Shown one piece after another: positions 34,280-42,868 of a stretch of 64,000 nt of DNA. The stretch covers positions 682,001-746,000 of the forward strand of contig MEUE01000001.1 in NCBI GenBank assembly GCA_001771585.1, in the 5' to 3' direction. Under the pieces are notes generated by a model, which was given only the letters and a program-made list of their open reading frames with translations, ran no database searches and was not told the origin of the DNA. The position numbers and the translations under genes were made by a program. The first letter of the stretch is position 1. Each line of letters starts with the position of its first letter. The DNA is from a candidate division WOR-1 bacterium RIFOXYB2_FULL_46_45. GTDB lineage: Bacteria > Margulisbacteria > WOR-1 > XYC2-FULL-46-14.

Positions 34280-35825
34280 TAAATACACGGACGCCGAAGT
34301 TTTGATCTCCAATAAGCAACTGGGTAAACCGGCGCTCAATGATCCGGTCATCCTTTCACGTTTATTTAAGCGCGTCACAAATAAAACGCTAAAGAATATC
34401 CGCCCGGACAAGCGCCTGGTTATCACCCGGCCTTTCCGTCCCGCATCCGAAACGCACGCCATAAACATCGTCAACCGCATCCTGGCGCTAAATGAAGCCG
34501 GAACCAAAGAGCTGCTTAAGCAAACACTCAAAGAGTTTGCCCACCGCCATAAAGATATTCGAACAATCTTGATGAATAATTACCGCAAGATCGAAAGCCA
34601 CATCAAAGAGCCGGCGGCGTTGTCGGAGGAAAGGAAACTCCTGCTCGGCTCTTGTTTTACGATGGAATATTCGATCGAATCGGCCGCCCTTTTTAATCCT
34701 TCAATCGTCATCTATCCCAAGCAGAATAATTTAAAGAAGGGGCAAACGCGCGTTATCCTAAGCTTCCGGGCAACCGGCGAAGGGCATATCTCCTCGATCG
34801 TTTTTCGCAGTGCCATAATCGATCGGGACAATTCAATCTTTCTGGAGTCGGTCAGTCCGTTTTTGGGCACCCCCGATATTGTCTTGAATTCGACCTACAA
34901 TCGGGAACTTTTTAAGGCCAAACTGGAAGAGATGGGACAGTTAAGTGAAGCGGCCATGGCAATTTACCAACACCTGCCGACAAACTTCACGCCGGAAGAA
35001 ATGAGCGGGGCAATCAACGCCGTCCGCGACAGTAACGCCTTTACCACAGCCGACCTGGACGACACCATTATCCACATCAAGTGGCTGGCGGAATCTAATT
35101 ATGAGATCTTTTTTCCGCACGGACAGTTGATCTCGGAAAGGGTTGTTTTTCCGATGTCGCAAAACGAGAGCAACGGAGTGGAAGACGCCCGTTTTGTCCG
35201 TTTTGTCGATGAGGACGGGAGCGCCACCTACTACGCAACTTACACCGCCTATAACGGCCGGGAAATCCTGCCGCAATTGATCGAAACAAAGGATTTTCAC
35301 CGTTTTAAGATCTCAACCTTAAACGGACCGATGGCGCGCAATAAAGGAATGGCCCTTTTTCCGCGCAAGATCAACGGGAAGTACGCCATGATCACCCGCA
35401 GCGACGGAGAAAACCTTTATTTGAGTTATTCCGACAACATCCATTTCTGGTTTGAAGGAGTAAAAATTGAAGCGCCGGAAAATCCGTGGGAACTGATCCA
35501 GATCGGCAATTGCGGCTCTCCGCTTGAAACAAAAAAAGGGTGGATTTTATTGACTCACGGGGTCGGTCCGATGCGCAAATACTGCATCGGAGTTTCACTT
35601 TTGGATCTGAAAGACCCGTCAAAAACAATCGGAAGATTGGAAGAACCTTTGCTCGCGCCGCGGGAAGAGGAACGGGAGGGCTATGTCCCCAATGTGGTTT
35701 ACAGCTGCGGCTCAATAATTTTGAACGGAGAACTAATTGTCCCTTACGCTATTTCCGATTCCGAATCGCATCTGGCAAGCATTCCGGTTGACGAACTGCT
35801 TGAGAAACTTTTGAAGAAGAACTAA
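34272..35825 (+). CDS. Glycoside hydrolase family 130 protein (mannoside phosphorylase-like)
   Basis: 517 residues from the ATG at 34272; the longer reading from 34224 would run inside the transporter gene. The five-bladed propeller of GH130 is suggested by VEDARFVRFVDEDGS, YYATYTAYNGR, MARNKGMALFPRKINGKYAM, DGENLYLSYSDNIHFW and the later GNCGSPLETKKGWILLTHG. GH130 enzymes phosphorolyse or hydrolyse beta-mannosides. The convergent neighbour is a mannosyltransferase-like fusion protein. Which linkage is used is unknown. Confidence 0.85.
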   Translation: MFNKYTDAEVLISNKQLGKPALNDPVILSRLFKRVTNKTLKNIRPDKRLVITRPFRPASETHAINIVNRILALNEAGTKELLKQTLKEFAHRHKDIRTILMNNYRKIESHIKEPAALSEERKLLLGSCFTMEYSIESAALFNPSIVIYPKQNNLKKGQTRVILSFRATGEGHISSIVFRSAIIDRDNSIFLESVSPFLGTPDIVLNSTYNRELFKAKLEEMGQLSEAAMAIYQHLPTNFTPEEMSGAINAVRDSNAFTTADLDDTIIHIKWLAESNYEIFFPHGQLISERVVFPMSQNESNGVEDARFVRFVDEDGSATYYATYTAYNGREILPQLIETKDFHRFKISTLNGPMARNKGMALFPRKINGKYAMITRSDGENLYLSYSDNIHFWFEGVKIEAPENPWELIQIGNCGSPLETKKGWILLTHGVGPMRKYCIGVSLLDLKDPSKTIGRLEEPLLAPREEEREGYVPNVVYSCGSIILNGELIVPYAISDSESHLASIPVDELLEKLLKKN

Positions 35826-38059
35826 GCCGCGCCGGCAATCTCATATTCTTCGATCATCGCCAAAAGCGCAGTGAGAAAAGAGACGGTGCTCTCTCCTCCC
35901 TGATTTAAGCTGACTCCCTCCGGCATCAAGCCGTCGGCACAGCCCTTGGTCTCGTGATCGTACAAAGACATCCCCATATCGTTATCGCCGAGAAACCAGC
36001 CGAACGCCCGCCGCATCTTTTTTAAATATTCTTTTTCTTCGGTAACCCGATAGGCCGACTGATAGGCGAGCACCATCGCCGCCGCGTCAATCGGCTGCTG
36101 GTCAAAAGATGCTTTCTCCCCGCCCCTTTTATACCAGCCGCGGGAACCGACGATGGAAAGGCGGCCGTTTTTGGTAATGGCCTTTTCCAAAAACTCCAGC
36201 GCCTCTTTTGCAACCTTCAAATATTTTTCGTCGCGGAGAATTGAATAGGCCTGGAACAGAGCCATTGGCATAATGCCGTTATCGTAACAGATGATATCTT
36301 CAAACCAGTGCCAATCATCGGCTGAAACTTTGTCGTACAGCTCCAATAAATAATCGGCGCATTCGCGCAGTTTCGCGGTGACGCTTTCGTCTCCCTGATA
36401 ACAGCGCAGATAAGAGACCAACCCCAGCATGGCCAAAGCTTTTCCGCGCAAATTCAGACCGTGGACGTGAGGCAGGGCCTTTTGAAAACATTCGTAGGCC
36501 AAAGAACGATAAGCGTTGCGCGGCGGCCTCCAGATGATATAGCCGAGCGCCCAAAGCGCCCGGCCGCAGGCATCGTCGGAGCCGGCTTCATCCAAAAAGC
36601 GGCGCTGGTAATCGATAAAGTTCCGGAAATGCCCGTTGGAATTTTGCATAAAATGGGTAAAGCTGAAATAAGTGGAAACCAGATCCTTGGCATCTTCGTC
36701 GCGTAAAATAAAAAATGCCCAGGCGCACAGCATCAGCGCGCGGGAATTGTCGTCCAGGCAATAACCGGTATGCCGGTCGGGGACAATATACTTGGCATGC
36801 TGGATCAGTCCGGTATCGTCGGTTAACCGCTTCAGGTGCGATAAATCAAACGACGGTTCCCGCAACAGCAGGGCCGGGTTTTTTAGAGTTAAAGCTCTTT
36901 TTGCCGCCGTTGACGCTGTTTGCTTAAATAGTTCCAGATATTTTTCGGAAACTTTTTCCCAGCGCATCTGCCGGCCGAATTTATAGGTTTTATCGCGCAG
37001 TGACTTTAGTTTTCTTTTGTCCGACAACAAGTCGCGCAAGGACGAGGCCAAGCCCTCGCTGTCTCCAAAGTTTATCAAGCGCCCCCGCCCCTCGGCCAGG
37101 ATCTCTTTGGCATACCAGTAAGGAGTGGAGAGGATGGCGTTCCCCGCCCCGATCGCGTAGGAGAGTGTTCCGCTGACAATCTGCGCCTCGTTTAAATATG
37201 GGGTGATATAAATATCGGCCGCCATCAGCCAGGCATAGAGCTCTTCCAGGCTGACAAAACGATTGTCAAAGATTACCTGTTCCTGCAATCCTAATTCTTC
37301 AACCAAAGCAACCAGCCCGGCCCGGTATTTTTCGCCGTATTCCCTAAGGACATTGGGGTGGGTTTTTCCCAAAACGACATAGATCAATTGAGGAAACTCC
37401 CGAACCAGCTCCGGGAGAGCCTTGATGACCGTCTCAATCCCTTTGTTCGGACTGAGCAGTCCAAAGGTCAACAGCGTCTGCTTCCCTTCCACCTGAAAAC
37501 GTTTTTTATAATGGCCGTTATTAAGCGCGGTAAAATCGGGAGTCCCGTGATAAAGCATCCTGATTTTTTCGGCCGGCACAGCGTAAACCTCTTTTAATAA
37601 AGTTACCGCCAGGTTACTCATCACTATAAGACAGCCGGCTCGCTTAGCCATCTCCTGAATAATTTTTTTCTGGTTGGGGGTCGGATTTTTTAGCACCGTG
37701 TGCAGAACCACCACCGCCGGCACGCTGAGATTCCCAATCAGGGATAGGATATAAATACCATCCCAGCCCCCGTAGATCCCGTATTCGTGCTGGATACAAA
37801 CGATGTCGGCATTGCTGGCATTTATAAAATTGGCCGCTTCAAAATAATCTTTCTGTTGCGTTTGCCTTATGGTGAATTCAACCCTGCGCGGATAAGCATA
37901 GCCTTTGTCCGTATCGTTTACGGCAAGCGCGAATACAAAGGAGCGGGGCGAAAGCAGCTTGGCGGTCGCTTCGCAAAGATCGGAGGTAAAAGTGGCGATA
38001 CCGCAAATGCGCGGAGAATAATTCCCGACAAAGGCGACATTGAGCGTCGGCTTTAACAT
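35822..38059 (-). CDS. GT4 glycosyltransferase fused to a C-terminal alpha-barrel domain
   Basis: 745 residues. Residues 1-~390 are a GT-B glycosyltransferase: FVGNYSPRICGIATFTSDL, IQHEYGIYGGWDG and LLTFGLLSPNKGIETVIKALP, and the donor-site TPYLNEAQIVSGTLSYAIGAG. The rest (~400-745) is helical with repeated Trp/His motifs (DNSRALMLCAW, DDWHWFEDIICYDNGIMP, RGWYKRGG, DQQPIDAAAMVLAY), typical of an (alpha/alpha)6 barrel as in glycoside-processing enzymes. Such fusions are known beside GH130 genes. The 3' ends overlap by 4 bases. A joint role in mannoside synthesis and recycling is inferred. Confidence 0.8.
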   Translation of the reverse strand: MLKPTLNVAFVGNYSPRICGIATFTSDLCEATAKLLSPRSFVFALAVNDTDKGYAYPRRVEFTIRQTQQKDYFEAANFINASNADIVCIQHEYGIYGGWDGIYILSLIGNLSVPAVVVLHTVLKNPTPNQKKIIQEMAKRAGCLIVMSNLAVTLLKEVYAVPAEKIRMLYHGTPDFTALNNGHYKKRFQVEGKQTLLTFGLLSPNKGIETVIKALPELVREFPQLIYVVLGKTHPNVLREYGEKYRAGLVALVEELGLQEQVIFDNRFVSLEELYAWLMAADIYITPYLNEAQIVSGTLSYAIGAGNAILSTPYWYAKEILAEGRGRLINFGDSEGLASSLRDLLSDKRKLKSLRDKTYKFGRQMRWEKVSEKYLELFKQTASTAAKRALTLKNPALLLREPSFDLSHLKRLTDDTGLIQHAKYIVPDRHTGYCLDDNSRALMLCAWAFFILRDEDAKDLVSTYFSFTHFMQNSNGHFRNFIDYQRRFLDEAGSDDACGRALWALGYIIWRPPRNAYRSLAYECFQKALPHVHGLNLRGKALAMLGLVSYLRCYQGDESVTAKLRECADYLLELYDKVSADDWHWFEDIICYDNGIMPMALFQAYSILRDEKYLKVAKEALEFLEKAITKNGRLSIVGSRGWYKRGGEKASFDQQPIDAAAMVLAYQSAYRVTEEKEYLKKMRRAFGWFLGDNDMGMSLYDHETKGCADGLMPEGVSLNQGGESTVSFLTALLAMIEEYEIAGAA

Positions 38060-38892
38060 TTAGAAAGCAACTTGCAAACGTGGTTAGAGGACTCCTGTTC
38101 TTTATCTTTGTAGGCAGACAGGCGAGCTTTTAATTCTTTGAAATCAACCAGGTGTCCGTCAAATTCCGGTCCGTCAACACAACCGAATTTAGTCTCTCCG
38201 CCGACGGTCACGCGGCAGACCCCGCACATCCCGGTCGCGTCAAGCATGATCGGATTTAAACTGACGATGGTTTTTATCTTTGCCGGAGCGGTAACGTGAC
38301 AGACCGCTTCCATCATCGGGACCGGCCCGACCGCGTAGACCAGATTGATTTCTTTTGAGTGGTCCTCGATCATCTCTTTGAGAATTTCGGTGACAAAACC
38401 CTTCTGGCCGCATGATCCGTCATCGGTGCATACTTTCACCTCACTACTTACTCCTCTCAACTTACTCTCCGATAACAATAACTCTTTTGATCTGGCTCCG
38501 ATGATAGTTGTTACCTGATTTCCGGCTTCTTTATATGCCTTGATCGCCGGATAGATCTCGGCAATTCCGACTCCGCCGCCAACCACCACCACATGCCCCA
38601 CTTTATTGATATGCGCAGGAGTTCCAAGCGGGCCAAGCAGGTTTTTTATCTCATCTCCGACCTTAAGGCTTCCCAAAAGCTTGGTTGAAGCACCGGCTTC
38701 TTGAAATATAATAGTTACTTTTCCTGTATTTGTATCTTTGTCGGCAAGAGTCAGGGGAATCCGCTCCCCCTCTTCATTAATTCGAAGGACTACAAACTGT
38801 CCCGGCTTGGCCGATTTGGCGATTAGGGGGGCTTCAACCTCTATTTGAACGATATTTGAAGCAAGACGCTCTTTTGACAAGATTTTAGGCAT
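38053..38892 (-). CDS. NfnA/sulfide dehydrogenase-like FAD/NAD-binding subunit
   Basis: 279 residues. FAD domain GQFVVLRINEEGERIPLTL, NAD site VVVVGGGVGIAEIYPAIKA, and a C-terminal [2Fe-2S] motif CGVCRVTVGGETKFGCVDGP. This is the small subunit of NfnAB/SudAB-type enzymes and related to dihydroorotate dehydrogenase electron-transfer subunits. Its usual partner, an NfnB/GltA-type protein, is at 15348, 22 kb away. Leaderless start likely: TATAAT is five bases from the ATG. A repeat-like insert is read at residues ~141-152 (38438-38470). Confidence 0.88.
   Translation of the reverse strand: MPKILSKERLASNIVQIEVEAPLIAKSAKPGQFVVLRINEEGERIPLTLADKDTNTGKVTIIFQEAGASTKLLGSLKVGDEIKNLLGPLGTPAHINKVGHVVVVGGGVGIAEIYPAIKAYKEAGNQVTTIIGARSKELLLSESKLRGVSSEVKVCTDDGSCGQKGFVTEILKEMIEDHSKEINLVYAVGPVPMMEAVCHVTAPAKIKTIVSLNPIMLDATGMCGVCRVTVGGETKFGCVDGPEFDGHLVDFKELKARLSAYKDKEQESSNHVCKLLSKC
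38438..38470 (-). repeat. In-frame repeat-like insert in the NfnA-type gene
   Basis: Minus-strand GAGTAAGTTGAGAGGAGTAAGTAGTGAG-like string made of near-copies of GAGTAAGT, read as ESKLRGVSSEVK between two beta strands. The low complexity suggests insertion. Confidence 0.4.
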
Positions 38893-38897
38893 ACTTT

Positions 38898-38903
38898 ATT
38901 ATA
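38898..38903 (-). promoter_or_regulatory. TATAAT -10 box 5 nt before the NfnA-type ATG
   Basis: Minus-strand TATAAT, AAAGT, then ATG at 38892; no Shine-Dalgarno. Confidence 0.55.
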
Positions 38904-39612
38904 ACACAGAGGCCAAAAGCCGTTTGGTATAATCTTGCGCGGGGGAAGAAAAAACCAGTTCGGCCGGACCCGATTCTATAATCCGCCCCTTATACATCAC
39001 CAATATTCTATTACATAAGTATTTTATTACCGAAAGATCGTGGGCGATAAAAAGATAGGTCAAATTCAGCTTACTTTTCAGGTCTTTCAACAAATTTAGG
39101 ATCTGGACCTGTGTTTTTAAATCGAGAGCCGAAACGGGCTCATCTAAAATCAGGAATTTCGGCTCTACCGCTAGAGCGCGGGCAATCCCCACCCTCTGCC
39201 GCTCCCCGCCCGACAGGGCGTTGGGATAGCGATTGGCATAATCTTTGGGCAGGCCGACTAATTCCAACAGTTCCGCAACTTTGGCGTTGGTTTTGTGTAT
39301 CTTAATTGGCTCTTCGAGTGCTTCACCGATTTTCATCCTTGGATTCAACGAATTCTGCGGATCTTGGAATACGATTTGGGCGATTTTCGAAATATTGTAG
39401 GGATAGGTCAATGACCTGTCCCTACCCAAGAATTGTAAATCGCCCAAATCCGGTTTTAATAATCCCAGCAGAATTCTCGCCAGTGTCGTCTTCCCCGACC
39501 CCGATTCCCCCACCAACCCGACCGAATCCCCTTCCTCCACAGAAAAGGAAACATTGTCAACGGCTTTAACTTTGCCAAATGATTTTGAGATATTTTTTAC
39601 TTCAAGCAGCAT
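38899..39612 (-). CDS. Peptide ABC transporter ATP-binding protein (OppF/DppF-like)
   Basis: 237 residues. Walker A VGESGSGKTTLAR near residue 34, signature LSGGERQRVGIARA and Walker B KFLILDEPVSALD are intact. It is about 90 residues shorter than typical OppF: the C-terminal oligopeptide-transporter extension is absent. A CAATG-loop hairpin (39397-39425) is read in frame at residues ~62-72 as GRDRSLTYPYN, in the variable loop before the Q-loop. It overlaps oppD by 11 bases. Confidence 0.88.
   Translation of the reverse strand: MLLEVKNISKSFGKVKAVDNVSFSVEEGDSVGLVGESGSGKTTLARILLGLLKPDLGDLQFLGRDRSLTYPYNISKIAQIVFQDPQNSLNPRMKIGEALEEPIKIHKTNAKVAELLELVGLPKDYANRYPNALSGGERQRVGIARALAVEPKFLILDEPVSALDLKTQVQILNLLKDLKSKLNLTYLFIAHDLSVIKYLCNRILVMYKGRIIESGPAELVFSSPAQDYTKRLLASVL
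39397..39425 (-). repeat. CAATG-loop hairpin (12-bp stem) inside oppF
   Basis: GTAGGGATAGGT (39397-39408), loop CAATG (39409-39413), ACCTGTCCCTAC (39414-39425) on the plus strand; one position pairs as a wobble. It has the same loop as at 10080 and 51321. Confidence 0.8.
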
Positions 39613-40342
39613 TTAGCACCTTCAAGTTATCAACCAACTCTTTTGTATAAGGATGCTTGGGAGAACTAAAAATATCCGCGACAAGAGCTTCTTCAACAAT
39701 CTCCCCTTTTTGCATAACCAAAACTCTGGAACACATCTTGCGGATAATCCCAAAATTGTGGGTTATAAAAATTACCGAGAAACCAAGTTTCTCTTTGAGT
39801 TCGGAAATTAAATCGAGAATTTCTTTCTGGATAGTCGTATCCAATGCGGTAGTCGGCTCATCGGCGATTAAAATCTCGGGATTGCAGGCAAGCGCAATCG
39901 CGATCATGACTCTCTGCTTCATCCCGCCCGAAAACTGGTGCGGATAATTATTGATTTTATCTTCGGGATCATGAATATGAACCAGCTTCAAAAGCTCGAT
40001 CGCACGATCTTTCGCGCGATTGCCGGAGAGGTTTTGGTGCAATCTGACCGTCTCCATTATCTGCTCCCCGATCGTAAAAACCGGATTAAGCGAGGTAAAG
40101 GGGTCTTGAAAGATCATCGAAATTTTAGCGCCGCGGTCGGAAGGAAGAAAATCTCTTCCATCCAATAAAACTCTTCCGGAAGCAATTTTTACCAAATCAA
40201 GAATGGCCAAAGCTAACGTGGATTTGCCGGAACCCGACTCGCCCAAAATACCGAGAGCTTCTTTGTTTTGCAGTAGAAAAGATACGTTTTTGACCGCCCG
40301 GACAGAATCAAAATTTACCGAAAGGTTTTGAACCTCAAGCAT
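39602..40342 (-). CDS. Peptide ABC transporter ATP-binding protein (OppD/DppD-like)
   Basis: 246 residues with Walker A GILGESGSGKSTLALAI, signature FSGGMKQRVMIAIAL and Walker B EILIADEPTTALD, all intact. Like its partner it lacks the C-terminal extension seen in typical OppD. OppD and OppF form the ATPase heterodimer driving peptide import through OppB/OppC, encoded at 42083-43766. The gene is followed by oppF and preceded by htpX and lemA on the same strand. Confidence 0.88.
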   Translation of the reverse strand: MLEVQNLSVNFDSVRAVKNVSFLLQNKEALGILGESGSGKSTLALAILDLVKIASGRVLLDGRDFLPSDRGAKISMIFQDPFTSLNPVFTIGEQIMETVRLHQNLSGNRAKDRAIELLKLVHIHDPEDKINNYPHQFSGGMKQRVMIAIALACNPEILIADEPTTALDTTIQKEILDLISELKEKLGFSVIFITHNFGIIRKMCSRVLVMQKGEIVEEALVADIFSSPKHPYTKELVDNLKVLNAA

Positions 40343-40345
40343 CAG

Positions 40346-41257
40346 CTACATCGCCCGCAGGGCGGCAACCCGCTCTTCTATCGGCGGGTGGGTCGCGAAC
40401 ATGCCCGAAAACCAGCCGCGGGCGGAACCCTTGAACTCTTTCAGCGGATTGATGATATAAAGATGGGCGGTGGCGCGGTTGGCCGCTTCCAGCGGCTCGG
40501 TATCGGCGGTCAGTTTTTCAAGCGCCCGGGCCAATCCTTCCGGATATCTGGTCAAAAGCGCCGCCGAAGCGTCGGCTAAAAGTTCCCTTTTGCGTGAGAT
40601 CGCCAGCTGTATTATTTGCGCGATAAGCGGGGCCAAAATCGCCAAAACAATCGCGACGATAAAAAGGATCATCTCAAGCTGGCCGTTTTTGCTGTCACTG
40701 TCACGCTTCCTTCCTCCTCCCCAAAAGCTCCAGCGCAAAAAGAGATCGGATAAAATCAAAACCGTCCCCGCCAAAATTGAAACGATCGTCATCAGGCGGA
40801 TATCGTAATTTTGAATATGCGAAAGCTCGTGGGCGATTACTCCCTCCAGCTCCGCTTTTTCCAGTTTTTGAAGCAGTCCGGTAGTTATGCAGACCACCCC
40901 GTGTTTTGGATCGCGGCCGGTAGCAAAAGCGTTCGGGGCAGTATCGTCAATGATATAAATTTTGGGGAGAGGGATCCCGGCACCGATGCATAAATTTTCA
41001 ACCAGCCGGTAAAGTTCTTTGTTGCTTTCAAACTTAACCTCACGCGCTCCGGAGATTGCCAGGACCAGCTTGTCGCTGTAATAGTAACTGCCGATACTCA
41101 TTACAATCGCGATAACGCCGGCAATAAAAAGAGGACCGTAACCCATATCCAATGCCGCACCAATGACATAGCCCAAAATCGCGATGACAACGATAAAGCC
41201 GAAGATAAAAACCCAGGTCCTGCGCTTATTGGAAGCGATTTGGTTGTAGATATTCAT
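40346..41257 (-). CDS. htpX: HtpX-like M48 membrane metalloprotease
   Basis: 303 residues. Two N-terminal helices (VFIFGFIVVIAILGYVIGAA and LFIAGVIAIVMSIGSYYY), a conserved NAFATGRDPKHGVVCITTGLL, and the zinc site HELSHIQNYD, with two later helices. HtpX degrades misfolded inner-membrane proteins. It lies 6 bases after lemA, a pairing found in many bacteria. The C-terminal THPPIEERVAAL fits the family. Confidence 0.93.
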   Translation of the reverse strand: MNIYNQIASNKRRTWVFIFGFIVVIAILGYVIGAALDMGYGPLFIAGVIAIVMSIGSYYYSDKLVLAISGAREVKFESNKELYRLVENLCIGAGIPLPKIYIIDDTAPNAFATGRDPKHGVVCITTGLLQKLEKAELEGVIAHELSHIQNYDIRLMTIVSILAGTVLILSDLFLRWSFWGGGRKRDSDSKNGQLEMILFIVAIVLAILAPLIAQIIQLAISRKRELLADASAALLTRYPEGLARALEKLTADTEPLEAANRATAHLYIINPLKEFKGSARGWFSGMFATHPPIEERVAALRAM

Positions 41258-41263
41258 GCGCCG

Positions 41264-41818
41264 CTAAAATTGGACTTTTGGAACCTCTTTGTCGGATTCC
41301 TGCGCTTCAAACATCTCTTTGGCGCCGAATTTAAACATGCCGGCTATGATATTTGAAGGAAAAACTTGTATCTTAATATTGAAATCGCGGACATTGCCGT
41401 TATAAAACCGGCGCGAATAGCTGATCTTGTTTTCGGTATCCGAAAGTTCTCTCTGTAATTCCAAAAAGTTGGTGTTTGCCTTAAGTTCCGGATAGGCTTC
41501 GGCTACCGCAAAGAGCGATTTGAGAGTTGAGGAGAGCATATTGTCGGCCGCCGCCTTTTCGCCAACGCTCCCTGCCTGCATGGAAGCGGCTCTGGCCTTG
41601 GTCACATTTTCAAAGACACCGCTCTCGTGCTTGGCATAGCCCTTTACCGTATTTATCAAGTTCGGGATCAGGTCAAACCTTCTTTTTAATTGGATATCGA
41701 TATCCGACCAGGCCTCTTCCACCCGGGTCCTCAAAGTTATCAAGCCGTTATAGATACCGACAATATATAAAACCACCAAAACCGCGATCGCCAAAACAAC
41801 CCATAAAACAATGCTCAT
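41264..41818 (-). CDS. lemA: LemA family protein
   Basis: 184 residues from the ATG at 41818, fixed by an AAGGAGGAATT site. The earlier frame start would translate the palindrome in the leader. One N-terminal helix ([20 protein letters not shown]) then a helical bundle with [21 protein letters not shown], the LemA signature, and [14 protein letters not shown] near the end. LemA proteins anchor in the inner membrane with the C-terminus outside. Function unclear; paired with htpX. Confidence 0.93.
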   Translation of the reverse strand: MSIVLWVVLAIAVLVVLYIVGIYNGLITLRTRVEEAWSDIDIQLKRRFDLIPNLINTVKGYAKHESGVFENVTKARAASMQAGSVGEKAAADNMLSSTLKSLFAVAEAYPELKANTNFLELQRELSDTENKISYSRRFYNGNVRDFNIKIQVFPSNIIAGMFKFGAKEMFEAQESDKEVPKVQF

Positions 41819-41832
41819 AATAATTCCTCCTT

Positions 41833-41850
41833 GCCTGCCGGTAGGCAGGC
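41833..41850. repeat. Palindrome GCCTGCC-GGTA-GGCAGGC in the lemA leader
   Basis: 7-bp perfect stem with a 4-base loop directly upstream of the lemA Shine-Dalgarno. The stem resembles the one inside the GT39 gene (8709-8729). It could fold in the lemA 5' leader. Confidence 0.75.
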
Positions 41851-41907
41851 TTTGGGTAGAATTATAGCATAAGTTATGGTATATTGTTGCAAAAGGAGGA
41901 AAGAAAA

Positions 41908-42096
41908 ATGGCAATTATTAATGTTGTGGTAGAAGACGGTTGCACCGGCTGCGGGTTATGCGAGCAGATCGCTCCGGAGGTTTTTGAAGTGTCGGACATC
42001 GCCAAGGTAAAAGACGGCGTAGTCGTCAGCCAATTCGAAAGTCAAATAAAAGAAGCGGCCGATTCCTGCCCGGTTTCGGTTATTAAGATTTCGTAA
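41908..42096 (+). CDS. Single-cluster [4Fe-4S] ferredoxin
   Basis: 62 residues from the ATG at 41908, placed by an AAAGGAGGAAA site. Cys ligands CTGCGLC plus a distant CP (DSCPVSVI) give one [4Fe-4S] site. This matches small ferredoxins of the Thermotoga/Clostridium-type single-cluster family. It is divergent from lemA and converges on oppC with a 14-base overlap, so it stands alone inside the transporter region. Confidence 0.9.
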   Translation: MAIINVVVEDGCTGCGLCEQIAPEVFEVSDIAKVKDGVVVSQFESQIKEAADSCPVSVIKIS

Positions 42097-42868
42097 TTTC
42101 CCTTATTCCTTCCCCGACAAAATAGAGCGATAGGACCGTTACAAGGATTAGGATTCCGGGAATAATCGCCATCCACGGGGCATCCATCAAGTAGGCCTGC
42201 GAATCCATCAGCATATTCCCCCACGATGCCGTCGGCGGCTGGACCCCCAAGCCCAAAAATGATAACGCCGACTCGGTTAAAATCGCCCCGGCCATCCCCA
42301 GCGTCGCCGCGACAATGATCGGGGCCTGAGCATTGGGAAGAATGTGGCGAAAAATGATCCTGAAATCGGAACAGCCGATCGCGCGGGCCGCTTCGACATA
42401 CTGCCGTTCACGCAAAGTCAAAAATTCCCCGCGGACCAGCCGCGCCACCCCCATCCACGAAGTTAAGCCAATTACAATCATGACGTTATAGATGCTTGGC
42501 GTCAGCATAACCTGGATTGTTAAGATTAAAAAGATCGACGGAAAAGCGAGCATTATATCTACAAAGCGCATGATCAATGCGTCAAGCAGTCCTCCGTAAT
42601 AGCCGGAAAGCGCGCCGAGCAATGTCCCTATTAAAATGGCAATTGTTACCGCGACAATGCCAACGGTTAGGGAAATTCTTGCCCCGTACAGCGTGCGGGA
42701 AAAGAGATCACGCCCCAAATCGTCGGTCCCGAACCAATGCTTCAAAGATGGTCCCTGGATTTCTTCCTCTATAATTTCCGACGGATCATACGGCGCAATT
42801 ATTGGCGCCGCAATTGCCAATATTACAAAAACAAGTAAGACTATCGCCCCAAATTTACTCTTTTGCAT
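42083..42868 (-). CDS. Peptide ABC transporter permease (OppC/DppC-like)
   Basis: 261 residues from the ATG at 42868 after a GAGG site; upstream it overlaps oppB. N-terminal helix GAIVLLVFVILAIAAPIIAPYDP and the motif KHWFGTDDLGRDLFSR are typical of DppC/OppC, followed by five more helices and the EAA loop with EAARAIGCSDFRIIFRHILPN. It would pair with OppB in the inner membrane. Confidence 0.92.
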   Translation of the reverse strand: MQKSKFGAIVLLVFVILAIAAPIIAPYDPSEIIEEEIQGPSLKHWFGTDDLGRDLFSRTLYGARISLTVGIVAVTIAILIGTLLGALSGYYGGLLDALIMRFVDIMLAFPSIFLILTIQVMLTPSIYNVMIVIGLTSWMGVARLVRGEFLTLRERQYVEAARAIGCSDFRIIFRHILPNAQAPIIVAATLGMAGAILTESALSFLGLGVQPPTASWGNMLMDSQAYLMDAPWMAIIPGILILVTVLSLYFVGEGIREITKS

